This document shows positions 17,489-27,099 of a DNA stretch of 59,821 nt, piece by piece (within the stretch, counting starts at the first letter, position 1; each line of letters starts with the position of its first letter). Source of the DNA: Streptomyces sp. SM10 (GTDB taxonomy: Bacteria > Actinomycetota > Actinomycetes > Streptomycetales > Streptomycetaceae); assembly GCF_002910915.1 (NCBI RefSeq), contig NZ_NEUF01000049.1, positions 1 to 59,821 on the forward strand, read 5' to 3'. The position numbers and the translations under genes are program-made. Below the pieces are notes generated by a model. That model made no database searches. It saw only the letters and a program-made list of their open reading frames with translations, and was not told the origin of the DNA.

Positions 17489-18670
17489 TCAGGCTTCCGG
17501 TGCGGCCTCGGGACGGGCGTACGTACGCCCCTTCCAGGCCGCACCGAGCCCCCTGTGGTGCTGTACCGCCGAATCCACGGTCATCAGGAGATAGAGGACC
17601 GCGGTGAAGGGCAGCAGCGGCGCCAGCCAGAACGACTGCCGGTAGTAGGCGAGCATGGGCAGGTAGGTCCCCGCCATCACGGCCCAGGCCGCCCCGCCCG
17701 CCGAAGCGGCCACCGGATCCCCCGCCGGCAGGCCGGTGAGCAGGGCGACGGGTGGCGCGACATAGACGAGGCCGAGGCCGAGGACCGTGCCGGCCAGCAG
17801 CACAGGGCTGTGGCGCAGTTGGGCGTACGCGCTGCGCGACACCATCCGCCACAGGTCGAGGAGGCGCGGATACGGGCGCACGCTGTCCACCCGCTCCGCG
17901 AGCCCCAGCCAGATGCGGCCGCCGGAGCGGCGGACCGCACGGGCCAGAGACACGTCGTCGATCACCGCCTGGCGGATGGACTCCGGGATCCGGGCACGCT
18001 CGGCGGCTCCGGCACGCAGCAGCACACAGCCGCCGGCCGCCGCGGCCGTCCGCGAACCCTTCCCGTTCACCCGGCGGAACGGATACAGCTGCCCGAAGAA
18101 GTAGACGAACGCCGGCACGACCAGCCGCTCCCAGGCGCTCGTCACCCGTAGCCGGGCCATCTGCGAGACCAGGTCGAAGCCGTCCGCCCCCTCGGCCCCG
18201 GCCGCGGCGACGAGTTCGCGCAGGCTGTCCGGCTCATGGGCGATGTCGGCGTCCGTCAGGAGCAGGAATTCGGGCTTCCGCTGCCGCGCCAGCGCCATTC
18301 CGTGGCGCAGCGCCCAGAGCTTGCCCGTCCACCCCGGCTCCGGTTCACCGGGAGTGACCACCGTCAGCGGCAGCCCCCCGCACCGTTCGGAGAGTGCCCG
18401 GGCCAGCTCGCCCGTGCCGTCCTCGCTGCAGTCGTCGACCAGGAAGACCTCGGCGTCCCCCGGATAGTCCTGGGCGAGCAGCGACGGCAGGCTCACGGGC
18501 AGGACCTCCGCCTCGTCCCTCGCCGGGACGACCACGGCGACCGAGGGCCAGCGCTCCGGCTCCCCGCGTACGGGCAGCCGCTGGTCGGTCCGCCAGAAGA
18601 ACCCCTGGCCCAGCAGCAGCCATACCCATACGGTCAGTGAACCCACGGCGATCCAGGCAAGGGCGCTCAT
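17489..18670 (-). CDS. Family 2 glycosyltransferase, HpnB-like
   Basis: 393 aa. An N-terminal membrane anchor (about residues 5-25) leads into a GT-A domain: VVVPARDEAEVLPVSLPSLL, FLVDDCSEDGT, and the metal-binding LLTDADIAHEPDSL. A VIDDVSLARAVRRSGGRIW acceptor segment and a distal RMVSRSAYAQL motif follow. Three to four C-terminal membrane segments occur at about 285-375. The arrangement matches hopene-associated HpnB. No squalene-hopene genes lie in the window, so a hopanoid role is inference from family only. ATG start. Confidence 0.85.
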   Translation of the reverse strand: MSALAWIAVGSLTVWVWLLLGQGFFWRTDQRLPVRGEPERWPSVAVVVPARDEAEVLPVSLPSLLAQDYPGDAEVFLVDDCSEDGTGELARALSERCGGLPLTVVTPGEPEPGWTGKLWALRHGMALARQRKPEFLLLTDADIAHEPDSLRELVAAAGAEGADGFDLVSQMARLRVTSAWERLVVPAFVYFFGQLYPFRRVNGKGSRTAAAAGGCVLLRAGAAERARIPESIRQAVIDDVSLARAVRRSGGRIWLGLAERVDSVRPYPRLLDLWRMVSRSAYAQLRHSPVLLAGTVLGLGLVYVAPPVALLTGLPAGDPVAASAGGAAWAVMAGTYLPMLAYYRQSFWLAPLLPFTAVLYLLMTVDSAVQHHRGLGAAWKGRTYARPEAAPEA

Positions 18671-18728
18671 CCGTCGAAGTGTGCCCCACTCCGACGGTGC
18701 CGCGAGGGCTGTCGACTATGGTGACCGG

Positions 18729-19520
18729 GTGAAGATCGCACTCATGGACTCGGGAATCGGCCTGCTCGCGGCAGCGGCCGCAGTCCGCCGACTGCGGCCC
18801 GACGCCGACCTGGTGCTGTCGTCGGATCCCGGTTCGATGCCCTGGGGCCCCCGTACGCCCGAGGACGTGACCCGGCGCGCACTGGCCGTGGCACGCGCTG
18901 CGGCGGCGCACCGGCCCGACGCCCTGATCGTCGCCTGCAACACCGCTTCCGTCCGTGCCCTGCCCGCGCTGCGCGCCGAGCTGGAGCCCGGGCTGCCGGT
19001 CATCGGTACCGTGCCCGCGATCAAGCCGGCCGCGGCGGGCGGCGGCCCGTTCGCGATCTGGGCGACGCCGGCGACCACCGGGAGCCCGTACCAGCGCGGC
19101 CTGATCCACGACTTCGCCCGCTCCGTCGACGTGACCGAGGTGCCCTGCCCCGGGCTCGCCGACGCCGTCGAGCACGCCGACGACGAAGCGATCGACCGCG
19201 CCGTGGCCGCCGCGGCCGCGCTCACCCCCGCGGACGTGACGGACGTCGTCCTCGGCTGCACCCACTACGAGCTGGTGGCGACACGCATTCGCGCCGCCGT
19301 GGAGGGCGGCCGCCCCGGTCGCGCTCCCCTCGTGCTCCACGGCTCGGCCGACGCGGTGGCCGCCCAGGCGCTGCGCCGCATCGGGGCGGAGCCCGCTCCG
19401 TCGGCCGAACCGGCCGGCACGCTCACCGTCCTGCTCGGCGGACACACCGCAGACCTGACCGAACCCGCTCTGGCCTACGCCGAGGGCCTCCTGCTCAAGG
19501 CCGTCAGCCCCGCGATCTGA
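18729..19520 (+). CDS. Glutamate/aspartate racemase family protein
   Basis: 263 aa from the GTG at 18729. The two catalytic cysteines of the MurI fold are present in IVACNTAS (Cys70) and VLGCTHYEL (Cys177), with the opening DSGIG loop. It probably interconverts L- and D-glutamate (or aspartate) without cofactor. The nucleotide-free active-site motifs are all intact, but the N-terminal IALMDSGIGLL differs from the usual IGVFDSGVGGL, so it may be a secondary racemase rather than the essential MurI. Divergent from the glycosyltransferase by 58 nt. Cytosolic. Confidence 0.8.
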   Translation: MKIALMDSGIGLLAAAAAVRRLRPDADLVLSSDPGSMPWGPRTPEDVTRRALAVARAAAAHRPDALIVACNTASVRALPALRAELEPGLPVIGTVPAIKPAAAGGGPFAIWATPATTGSPYQRGLIHDFARSVDVTEVPCPGLADAVEHADDEAIDRAVAAAAALTPADVTDVVLGCTHYELVATRIRAAVEGGRPGRAPLVLHGSADAVAAQALRRIGAEPAPSAEPAGTLTVLLGGHTADLTEPALAYAEGLLLKAVSPAI

Positions 19521-19590
19521 CCCCCTCCGGCACCTCACCGGGGCCGCGCACCCCCTCCTCACGGGCGGGAACGTGGGTACGCTGCTCAGC

Positions 19591-20163
19591 ATGACGGACC
19601 ACCCCGGCAAGACGCGGCACGGTTCGAGCCAGGCCCCGAGCACGGTCTGGACGGGACGGGCCACCAACCGCTTCCAGTGGCTGCTCGCGGCCGTGGGAGC
19701 GGGGTGCCTGGCGCTCGGCATCGAGCTGGCCGTCGACTCCGCCTGGAGCGCCGGGATCGCCCCCCTGCTCATGTCCGTCATCGGCTGTGTCGCCGCCGGC
19801 CTCCTGATCCTCTTCGGGACCCTCGCCTTCGTCCACGTCGCGGTGAGGGTCGACGGCGACGCCCTGGAGGTGCGCTGCGGTCACGCCGGACTGCCCCGGC
19901 GCCGGATTCTGCTCACCCATGTGGTGGGCGCGGACTTCGCCCCCAAGGTCACCCCGCGCCAGTGGGGCGGCTGGGGCTACCGCTGGCGCCCCGACCAGGG
20001 CACGGCCGTGGTCGTGCGCCGGGGGGAGGGTCTCGTGCTCCTGCTGGGGGACGGCAGGACCTTCACCGTCACCGTGGACGACGCGGAGGCCGCCGTACGG
20101 TTCATCCGCGACCGTCTGCACCTCCCGGCCACGGGGAAGACACCTGGCCCGTCGGGCACCTGA
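19591..20163 (+). CDS. Membrane protein with PH-like domain
   Basis: 190 aa. Two membrane segments (about residues 30-48 and 53-77) are followed by a PH-like beta domain (about 82-178) with VDGDALEVRCGHAGLPRRRI, the GWGYRWRPDQGTAVVVRRGEGL core and a C-terminal AVRFIRDRL helix. Several Streptomyces proteins share this plan; no activity is known. ATG at 19591; a GTG at 19573 is possible. It is 70 nt after the racemase and 74 nt before the N-acyltransferase, so cotranscription is plausible. Confidence 0.8.
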   Translation: MTDHPGKTRHGSSQAPSTVWTGRATNRFQWLLAAVGAGCLALGIELAVDSAWSAGIAPLLMSVIGCVAAGLLILFGTLAFVHVAVRVDGDALEVRCGHAGLPRRRILLTHVVGADFAPKVTPRQWGGWGYRWRPDQGTAVVVRRGEGLVLLLGDGRTFTVTVDDAEAAVRFIRDRLHLPATGKTPGPSGT

Positions 20164-20237
20164 CCCGCTCCGGCTCCCGCTGCCCGGCAACGGGAGCGGC
20201 CGCCGTCCTCAGGGCCGTTCACCGTAGACTCCGGCAG

Positions 20238-21869
20238 GTGAGCGCCACCATCACCACCGCCGAACCGCCGCCCGCCCCCGTGTCCCGCAGCAGGAAGCTG
20301 TGGCCGCGGCTCGTCCGGCCGGCCGCATCCGTCCTGTCCGGTGCGCTGCTCTACGCGAGCTTCCCGCCCCGGCCCCTGTGGTGGCTCGTGCTGCCCGGCT
20401 TCGCCCTGCTCGGCTGGGTCCTGACCGGGCGCAGGGTGCGCGCCGCGCTGGGCCTCGGTCTGCTCGCGGGCCTCGGCTTCATGCTGCCGCTGCTCCACTG
20501 GACGGGCGAGGAGGTCGGCCCGGTTCCCTGGCTGGCCCTCGCACTCGCCGAAGCGCTGTTCATCGCCATGGGCTGCGTCGGTGTCGCCGCGGTCTCCCGG
20601 CTCCCGTACTGGCCCGTCTGGGCGGCCGCCGTCTGGACCCTCGACGAGGCGCTCCGGGCCCGGGTACCGTTCGGCGGTTTCCCCTGGGGCAAGATCGCCT
20701 TCGGCCAGGCCGAGAGTGCGTTCCTGCCGCTCGCCGCGGTCGGTGGTACCCCGCTGCTCTCGTTCGCCGTCGTGCTGTGCGGCTTCGGTCTCCTGGAGGC
20801 CGTACGGCAGGTCCGCCGGTACCGGGCCGAGGGCACCGTGCCCCGCTCCGCCGTCGTCGCGGCGGCCGTCGCCGTCGCCGCGCCGGTCGCCGCTGCGCTG
20901 GCCGCCCTCCCGCTCGTCGACGACTCGCCCGAGGACGGCACCGCCACGGTCGCCGCGATCCAGGGCAACGTCCCGCGCCTGGGCCTCGACTTCAACTCCC
21001 AGCGCCGGGCCGTCCTGGACAACCACGCGAAGCGCACCGAGGAGCTCGCCCGGGACGTCGCCGCGGGGAAGGTGGCCCAGCCCGACTTCGTCCTGTGGCC
21101 GGAGAACTCCTCCGATCTCGACCCGTACCGCAACCCCGACGCCCGCGAGGTCATCGACCGGGCCGTGCAGGCGATCGGAGCCCCCACCGTCATCGGCGCC
21201 GTCCTCACCCCCGACACCGGACCGCTCCGCAACACCCTGATCGCGTGGGACCCGGAGAGCGGCCCCGTGGACACCTACGACAAGCGGCACATCCAGCCGT
21301 TCGGCGAGTACATGCCGATGCGCTCCGTCGCACGGATCTTCAGCAAGGACGTCGACCGGGTGCAGCGGGACTTCGGCTCCGGCACCAAGGTCGGCGTCTT
21401 CGACCTCGCCGGCACGAAGGTCGGATTCGTCACCTGTTACGAGGCGGCGTTCGACGACGCCGTGCGCGACACGGTCAAGGACGGCGGACAGCTGATCGCC
21501 GTCCCGAGCAACAACGCGACCTTCGGGCGCAGCGAGATGACCTACCAGCAGCTGGCCATGAGCCAGGTGCGGGCGGTCGAGCACGGGCGGTCCGTCGTCG
21601 TACCCGTCACCAGCGGTGTCAGCGCGGTGATCCGACCGGACGGCACGATCGTGGAGAAGACGAAGATGTTCACCCCGGACGCGCTGGTCGACGAGGTGCC
21701 CCTGCGTTCCTCGCTCACGCCCGCGACCCGGCTGGGAGCCCTCCCCGAGGGGGTTCTGGCGCTGCTGGCCCTGGCCGGACTCGGCTGGGCGACGGCCCGG
21801 GCGGTGCGCGCGAGGAGGGCGCGCAAGGACCTCACGACCGGCCCGCGGAGCGCTCCGGACGGCACGTAG
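20238..21869 (+). CDS. lnt: Apolipoprotein N-acyltransferase
   Basis: 543 aa from the GTG at 20238. About eight membrane segments (residues 28-225, plus one near the C-terminus at 504-522) flank a carbon-nitrogen hydrolase domain with the full catalytic triad: Glu289 in LWPENSS, Lys349 in YDKRHIQ, and Cys400 in FVTCYEAAF. PFGEYMP and PSNNATFGRS are also conserved. It transfers a fatty acid to the N-terminal cysteine of lipoproteins at the membrane; the DUF4232 lipoprotein in this window would be a client. Followed after 9 nt by a Nudix gene, so an operon is likely. Confidence 0.92.
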   Translation: MSATITTAEPPPAPVSRSRKLWPRLVRPAASVLSGALLYASFPPRPLWWLVLPGFALLGWVLTGRRVRAALGLGLLAGLGFMLPLLHWTGEEVGPVPWLALALAEALFIAMGCVGVAAVSRLPYWPVWAAAVWTLDEALRARVPFGGFPWGKIAFGQAESAFLPLAAVGGTPLLSFAVVLCGFGLLEAVRQVRRYRAEGTVPRSAVVAAAVAVAAPVAAALAALPLVDDSPEDGTATVAAIQGNVPRLGLDFNSQRRAVLDNHAKRTEELARDVAAGKVAQPDFVLWPENSSDLDPYRNPDAREVIDRAVQAIGAPTVIGAVLTPDTGPLRNTLIAWDPESGPVDTYDKRHIQPFGEYMPMRSVARIFSKDVDRVQRDFGSGTKVGVFDLAGTKVGFVTCYEAAFDDAVRDTVKDGGQLIAVPSNNATFGRSEMTYQQLAMSQVRAVEHGRSVVVPVTSGVSAVIRPDGTIVEKTKMFTPDALVDEVPLRSSLTPATRLGALPEGVLALLALAGLGWATARAVRARRARKDLTTGPRSAPDGT

Positions 21870-21878
21870 GCTCGGGCC

Positions 21879-22358
21879 ATGGCCACTCCAGACTTCATCC
21901 GCGACATCCGCGCCACCGCCGGTCACCAGCTGCTTCTGCTGCCAGGGGTCACCGCGATCGTCTTCGACGACGAAGGAAGGGTGTTGCTCGGCCGGCGGTC
22001 CGACACCGGGAAGTGGTCGGTCATCGGAGGTATCGGCGAGCCCGGCGAGGAGCCGGCGCTCACCGCGGAGCGTGAGGTGTACGAGGAGACCGCGGTGCGC
22101 TGCGTCGCGGAGCGGGTCGTGCTCACCCAGGCACTGAAGCCGGTGCAGTACGCCAACGGCGACCGCTGCCAGTACGTCGACATCACCTTCCGCTGCCGGG
22201 TTACCGGCGGGGAGGCACGGGTGAACGACGACGAGTCGCTGGAGGTCGCGTGGTTCGACGTCGACGCGCTGCCTCCGCTCAGCGAGTTCTCACTCTTCCG
22301 GATCAAGCAGTCCCTCACGGACGGCCCCACCTGGTTCGCGCGCACCCCCGAGGCCTGA
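21879..22358 (+). CDS. Nudix hydrolase
   Basis: 159 aa. The Nudix box runs from about residue 51 to 73 (GIGEPGEEPALTAEREVYEE), with REVYEE metal ligands intact and the final glycine replaced by alanine. It hydrolyses a nucleoside diphosphate linked to X; the specificity is not predictable. A GRRSDTGKWSVIGGIGEPGE segment resembles MutT/ADP-ribose types. The ATG is 9 nt after the lnt stop and shares its transcript. Confidence 0.9.
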   Translation: MATPDFIRDIRATAGHQLLLLPGVTAIVFDDEGRVLLGRRSDTGKWSVIGGIGEPGEEPALTAEREVYEETAVRCVAERVVLTQALKPVQYANGDRCQYVDITFRCRVTGGEARVNDDESLEVAWFDVDALPPLSEFSLFRIKQSLTDGPTWFARTPEA

Positions 22359-22359
22359 C

Positions 22360-22396
22360 GGGCCCGGCTCCCCCGGAGGACGGCGGAGGCGGGCCC
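22360..22396. terminator. Bidirectional terminator hairpin
   Basis: GGGCCCG at 22360-22366 pairs with CGGGCCC at 22390-22396, and the stem extends inward imperfectly. It lies between the convergent Nudix gene (ends 22358) and MHS transporter gene (ends 22412). Confidence 0.65.
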
Positions 22397-22411
22397 TTCG
22401 GCGGGACCGTC

Positions 22412-23800
22412 TCAGACGGTACGGGCGTCGGCGGGCAGCGCCCCGGAGTCCGCGGCCGGCCCGCCGGCCTCCGTCTCGATGTCCGCCAGGTCCCGGTTCC
22501 TGGTCTCCTTCGCGCAGACGATAGCCAGCACGGTCAGGAGGGCGGCCGCGATGACGTACAGCGAAATCGGCGTCGAGCTGCCGAAGTCGGCCAGCAGCGC
22601 GGTGGCGATGAGGGGCGCCGGGGCGCCCGCGGCGACCGAGGAGAACTGGGCGCCGATCGAGGCTCCCGAGTAGCGCATCCGCGTCGCGAACATCTCCGCG
22701 AAGAAGGCCGCCTGCGGCGCGTACATCGCGCCGTGGAAGATCAGGCCGACCGTGACGGCGAGCAGCAGACTCCCGAAGCTCCGGCTGTCGATCAGCGCGA
22801 AGAACGGGAACATCCACAGCGCCACACCGATGGCGCCGATCAGGTAGACCGGCCTGCGGCCCACCCGGTCGGAGAGCGCGCCCCAGAGCGGGATCACGGC
22901 GAAGTGCACGGCGGACGCGACGAGTACGGCGTTGAGTGCCGTCTGCTTGCTCAGCTCCGCGGACGTCGTCGCGTAGACGAGGATGAACGCGGTGATCACG
23001 TAGTAGCTGATGTTCTCGGCCATACGCGCACCCATGGCGATCAGCACGTCGCGCCAGTGATGCCGCAGGACGGCGACCAGAGGCATCTTCTCGGCCTGGG
23101 CGTCGGCGGCCTTGCGCTGCTCGGCCCGCGCCAGGGCTGCCTTGAAGACCGGTGATTCATCGACAGAGAGACGAATCCACAGGCCGAGGATGACGAGGAC
23201 CCCCGAGAGCAGGAAGGGAATCCGCCATCCCCATGCCCCGAACGCTGCATCGGACATGAGCGCCGTGAGGGCGGAGAGCACCCCGGTCGCGAGCAACTGC
23301 CCGGCGGGTGCTCCCGTCTGGGGCCAGGACGCCCAGAACCCGCGCCGCTTCGCATCGCCGTGCTCCGACACGAGCAGCACGGCGCCGCCCCACTCGCCGC
23401 CGAGGGCGAAGCCCTGCACCAGGCGCAGGACCGTCAGCAGGACGGGAGCGGCGGACCCGATGGTGGCGTGTGTGGGCAGGAGCCCGATGGCGAAGGTCGC
23501 GCCGCCCATCATCAGCAGGCTCAGTACCAGCAGCTTCTTGCGCCCGAGCCGGTCCCCGTAGTGCCCGAACACCAGGGCCCCGACGGGACGTGCGGCGAAG
23601 CCCACCGCATAGGTGAGGAAGGAGAGAAGGGTTCCGACGAGCGGGTCGGAGCCGGGGAAGAACAGCTTGTTGAAGACGAGCGCGGCGGCTGAGCCGTAGA
23701 GGAAGAAGTCGTACCACTCCACCGTGGTCCCGACGAGGCTCGCGGCGACGACGCGGCGGAGGTCGGTCGGTGGTGGGGGAGCGGTTGCTGGGGCGGCCAT
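22412..23800 (-). CDS. MFS transporter, metabolite:H+ symporter (MHS) family
   Basis: 462 aa, 12 membrane segments. MHS signatures include VGTTVEWYDFFLYGSAAALVF in the first segment, GHYGDRLGRKK after the second and GGEWGGAVLLVSEH in the fourth. The family imports organic acids and osmolytes such as citrate, ketoglutarate, proline or shikimate; the substrate here is unknown. ATG at 23800 with GGAAGTGG 6 nt upstream, preferred over the GTG at 23809. Single gene, divergent from the AEC transporter. Confidence 0.92.
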   Translation of the reverse strand: MAAPATAPPPPTDLRRVVAASLVGTTVEWYDFFLYGSAAALVFNKLFFPGSDPLVGTLLSFLTYAVGFAARPVGALVFGHYGDRLGRKKLLVLSLLMMGGATFAIGLLPTHATIGSAAPVLLTVLRLVQGFALGGEWGGAVLLVSEHGDAKRRGFWASWPQTGAPAGQLLATGVLSALTALMSDAAFGAWGWRIPFLLSGVLVILGLWIRLSVDESPVFKAALARAEQRKAADAQAEKMPLVAVLRHHWRDVLIAMGARMAENISYYVITAFILVYATTSAELSKQTALNAVLVASAVHFAVIPLWGALSDRVGRRPVYLIGAIGVALWMFPFFALIDSRSFGSLLLAVTVGLIFHGAMYAPQAAFFAEMFATRMRYSGASIGAQFSSVAAGAPAPLIATALLADFGSSTPISLYVIAAALLTVLAIVCAKETRNRDLADIETEAGGPAADSGALPADARTV

Positions 23801-24280
23801 GTGTACCACTTCCGGACAGTTGGCGGGGACGTTTCCGTGTCGCCATACGGTAGGAAGGGCCAGGTCAGGCGCGTATGTGGCGGGACACCATAGTTCAGGC
23901 GGCCGGTGTGCGTGCGGACCCTACGAGGGGTGCCCGAGCCGGGTGAGCGGAACGGCGCGACCGCACTCCGCCCGCCCGGGCCCGCGCGGCGGCGGAGACA
24001 CCCCGGGCCCGCGCGGCCCGCTGAGCGAGGACGGCCGGCCTGCACGTCCTCCCGATGGGGTGGGCCGGCCGTGATCGCCGTCGCGGCCGGTCCGCGGTCC
24101 GCGCCGCTCACCCGACCGGTGCCGCGGCGAACGGTGCAGCCGCCCCGGCCACCGTTCCGACGCGTTCGTTCACCGCGCACCAGTGGTGCCCCTGCTGCCA
24201 CGCCTGGACAGATGAAACGATTCTGCTTCGGCGATCGTAGGCTGAGGCCGGCCGCACACGATTCATCAGCAGGGATTTTC
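23801..24280. other. Intergenic region between divergent transporters
   Basis: 480 bp separates the MHS and AEC transporter genes. It should contain both promoters. I see no homologous coding sequence, repeat or palindrome that I can support; the open frames here are short and compositionally driven. Confidence 0.5.
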
Positions 24281-25201
24281 ATGCAGGGAGTTCTCACCGG
24301 CTTCGCGGTGATCGCCGTCGTCATAGGCGTCGGCTACGTCCTCGGACGCCGCGGACACCTGGGGGACGACGGCCGTACGGTCCTGACCAGGCTCGCCTTC
24401 AACGTCGCGACCCCCGCGCTCCTGTTCACCACGCTCGCGGAGGCGGACCTGTCGGTCATCTTCTCCCAGCGCCTCCTGGTCACCGCCGCGGGTACCGCCG
24501 CCGCGGCCGCCCTCTTCATCTCCGTCGGTCTCCTGCGCGGCTGGGGGGCCGGACAGCTCACCATCGGCGCCCTGTGCTCCAGCTACGTCAACGCCGGCAA
24601 CCTCGGCATCCCGATCGCCGTCTACGTGCTGGGAGACGCCTCACTCGTCGCCCCCGTCCTGCTCTTCCAGCAGATCGTCGTCACGCCGCTGGCCCTGACC
24701 GTCCTCGACCTGAGCCGGCCCGGCGAGCCGCGCCCCCTCTGGCAGCGTCTGACCACACCGCTCCGCAACCCGATGGCCGTCGGCTCGCTGTCGGGCGTCA
24801 CCGTCGCCGCGACCGGGTGGACCGTCCCCGCGCCTGCCTTCGAACCCCTCACCCTCATCGGCAACATGTCCGTCCCCGCGGTCCTGCTCGCCTTCGGGAT
24901 CTCCCTGCGCGGCAGCGGCATGCCCGCCCGCGGGGAGAACCGGCCCGCCATCGTCCTGTCCGCCGCCCTCAAGACGACCGTCCAGCCCCTTGTCGCCGTG
25001 ACCATAGGCGCGGGCGTCTTCCATCTGCGCGGCGCCGCGCTCCTCGACGTCGCCGTGACCTCGGCGCTGCCCGCCGCCCAGAACCTCTACACCTACGCCT
25101 CGCAGTACCGCGTCGCCGAGCAGCTCGCCCGGGAATCCATACTGCTGTCCACACTTGCCTCCGTTCCGGTCCTCATCACCATCGCCGCCGTTCTCGGATA
25201 G
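24281..25201 (+). CDS. AEC family permease (auxin efflux carrier type)
   Basis: 306 aa, about ten membrane segments in two five-segment halves. The first half has VGYVLGRRGHL and the conserved LCSSYVNAGNLGIPIAVYVLG, the second SVPAVLLAFGISLRG and AALPAAQNLYTYASQY-type sequence. AEC proteins export or exchange organic acids such as malate and malonate. ATG at 24281 with an AGGGA site. Monocistronic by position; downstream lies a degraded oxidase gene. Confidence 0.9.
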   Translation: MQGVLTGFAVIAVVIGVGYVLGRRGHLGDDGRTVLTRLAFNVATPALLFTTLAEADLSVIFSQRLLVTAAGTAAAAALFISVGLLRGWGAGQLTIGALCSSYVNAGNLGIPIAVYVLGDASLVAPVLLFQQIVVTPLALTVLDLSRPGEPRPLWQRLTTPLRNPMAVGSLSGVTVAATGWTVPAPAFEPLTLIGNMSVPAVLLAFGISLRGSGMPARGENRPAIVLSAALKTTVQPLVAVTIGAGVFHLRGAALLDVAVTSALPAAQNLYTYASQYRVAEQLARESILLSTLASVPVLITIAAVLG

Positions 25202-25336
25202 GCCGCCCCCTCCGTCCGCGTCCGGTGCGCCATACGCCCGGATATGTGGGTCCTGCAGGCTTTCGGGAGTACGCGCCGGCCGGAACGCGGGGGCCGCTCA
25301 CTTCGTGCGCATGCCAGATTCTTCTGACGTCACGTC

Positions 25337-25970
25337 ATGTCCCCTCCCTCCCTCCCTCACGGCGCGGGGTGCTGCGTGCGGGGGCCGCCGTCGGCGGAGC
25401 GCTCGGTGTTCCCGGAGGGGCGCTGGCGGCAGGGGGGCGTCCCTCCGCCGCGGTGACGCCGTCGGCCGCCCTGCCACAGCCTCCGGAACTGCCCTCCGGG
25501 CTGGAGGCGTACCGAACCCCTCACGTCAACCGGGCCGGTGAGGTCACGCACCACGGGCTGTGGGCCTGCGCTCCCCGCGACGGCCAGGATCTCGCCGATC
25601 TCGCGAACTGGGCACACGGCAACGGCTGGAGACTGCGCGCACGGGGCAAGGCGCCCACCTGGTCGCCGCTCGCCATCACCGGGCCCACCGAGTCCGACCG
25701 GCACGTGCTGCTCATCGACACGACCAGGCATCTGACCCGCATGGAGCTGGTGGCACCGCCCGCCGGCCTCCCGGGGCCGTCCGCGCGCAGACCGGGGTGA
25801 CCCTGGAGACGCTGACGGCCTTCCTGGCCGGCCACGGCCTGGGCGTCACCAACACCCCGCACCGGGTGAACTCACGCTCGGCGGCACCCTGGCCATCGAC
25901 GCCCACGGCACCAGCGCGCCCGCGGCAGGGGAGGCCCCCGCGTCCGGGCCATACCTCCGTAGACGCGACG
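25337..25970 (+). pseudogene. Degraded FAD-linked oxidase (cholesterol-oxidase-like)
   Basis: Homology to secreted FAD-binding sterol oxidases is spread over three frames. A twin-arginine-like leader (RRGVLRAGAAVGGALGVPGG) and the FAD-domain start (HHGLWACAPRDGQDLADLAN, LIDTTRHLTRMEL) are in one frame to about 25780. AVRAQTGVTLETLTAFLAGH continues in a second to about 25865, and LTLGGTLAIDAHGTSAPA in a third to about 25960. The initiating ATG at 25337 is out of frame with the leader. The remaining roughly 400 residues are missing, cut at the polyprenyl synthase terminus. Clearly inactive. Confidence 0.85.
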
Positions 25971-25974
25971 CCCC

Positions 25975-27099
25975 TCACATCCTGCGGTGGAGCAGGAACC
26001 CGAGCAGCACCTCCATCTCGTGTGCCGCGCGCGGGCCGAGCGAAACGCTCCGCAGGCAGGCGCGGGCGGCATCGAGGTGGTGGCCGGCTTCGGCCAGGGT
26101 GGCGGCGCGACCGCCGCAGGACTCGACGAGAGCGGCCGCGCGCGCGGCACCCGCGTCGTCGAGGGTGACCGGGGAGTCCAGCAGGGCGACGAGCTCCTCG
26201 GTGCGGGGTCCGTCGGCCGCCAGGGCGGCCAGCACGGGGTAGGTCTTCTTCCGCTGCCGCAGATCGCTGTACACGGGCTTGCCCGTCACCGCCGGGTCGC
26301 CCCAGATGCCGAGCAGGTCGTCGACGGCCTGGAAGGCCACCCCGAGATGGCGGCCCGCCCGGTCCAGTGCGGCCACGGTCGGGGGCGGCGCCCCGCCCAG
26401 AAGGGCGCCGAGCGCCGCGGAGCAGCCCAGCAGGGTGCCGGTCTTGAGCTCCGCCATGGTCCGGTACTCATCGGCCCGTACGGCCTCCGGCCCGGTCCAG
26501 GGCCGGGCCGCGAAGAGCAGGTCCTCCGCCTGACCGCGTACGAGAGCGCTCATGGTCCCGGAGAGCCGGCCCACGGCCGCGGCGGCGTGCGGACCCGGCG
26601 TCTCGGTCAGGGTCTGCACCGCGAGCGCGAGGAGTGCGTCGCCCGCGAGCACGGCGGGCCCGGTGCCGTACGCCTTCCACACGGTCTCCCGCTGCCGCCG
26701 TGTCCCGTCCCCGTCCATGATGTCGTCGTGCAGCAGCGAGAAGGTGTGGATCAGCTCGACGGCCACCGCCCCGGCCGCGGCGGTCTCCCCGGGCGCCTCC
26801 ACGGCCTCCGCGCACAGCACGGCAAGGGCCTGGCGTAGGCCCTTGCCCTCGAAGGACCCGTCGGTGGGCGCACCGTGGGCTCCGCACCAGCCGAGCGCGT
26901 ACGCGGCCATCTCGCCCGGCCACGGATGGAGCCGTGCCAGCGCCGAGGACAAGGAGGGGCGCACCAGGTCGCGGCAGCGGGCGAGTACGCGCGGGGCGGT
27001 GACCGGAGCCGCGGTGCCGCAGGGAGCCGCCCTCCTGGCGGGTGCGGCACCGCGCACGGACTCGGCGGGTTGGGCCTCCACGCTCGTGGGAGTCGTCAT
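25975..27099 (-). CDS. Polyprenyl diphosphate synthase family protein
   Basis: 374 aa trans-isoprenyl diphosphate synthase. A low-complexity N-terminus (residues 1-35) precedes the all-alpha domain; first aspartate-rich motif LLHDDIMDGD (125-131) is intact, and the second is DDLLGIWGD (260-268), without the usual DDxxD spacing. FEGKGLR and the KPVYSDLRQRKKTYPVL segment are present. It condenses isopentenyl diphosphate with allylic diphosphates; chain length is unknown. The SDLRxRKK type and disordered N-terminus resemble polyprenyl synthases reported as family 2 encapsulin cargo (from memory), but no shell gene is here. ATGA overlap with the upstream TPR gene implies translational coupling. 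Confidence 0.9.
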   Translation of the reverse strand: MTTPTSVEAQPAESVRGAAPARRAAPCGTAAPVTAPRVLARCRDLVRPSLSSALARLHPWPGEMAAYALGWCGAHGAPTDGSFEGKGLRQALAVLCAEAVEAPGETAAAGAVAVELIHTFSLLHDDIMDGDGTRRQRETVWKAYGTGPAVLAGDALLALAVQTLTETPGPHAAAAVGRLSGTMSALVRGQAEDLLFAARPWTGPEAVRADEYRTMAELKTGTLLGCSAALGALLGGAPPPTVAALDRAGRHLGVAFQAVDDLLGIWGDPAVTGKPVYSDLRQRKKTYPVLAALAADGPRTEELVALLDSPVTLDDAGAARAAALVESCGGRAATLAEAGHHLDAARACLRSVSLGPRAAHEMEVLLGFLLHRRM

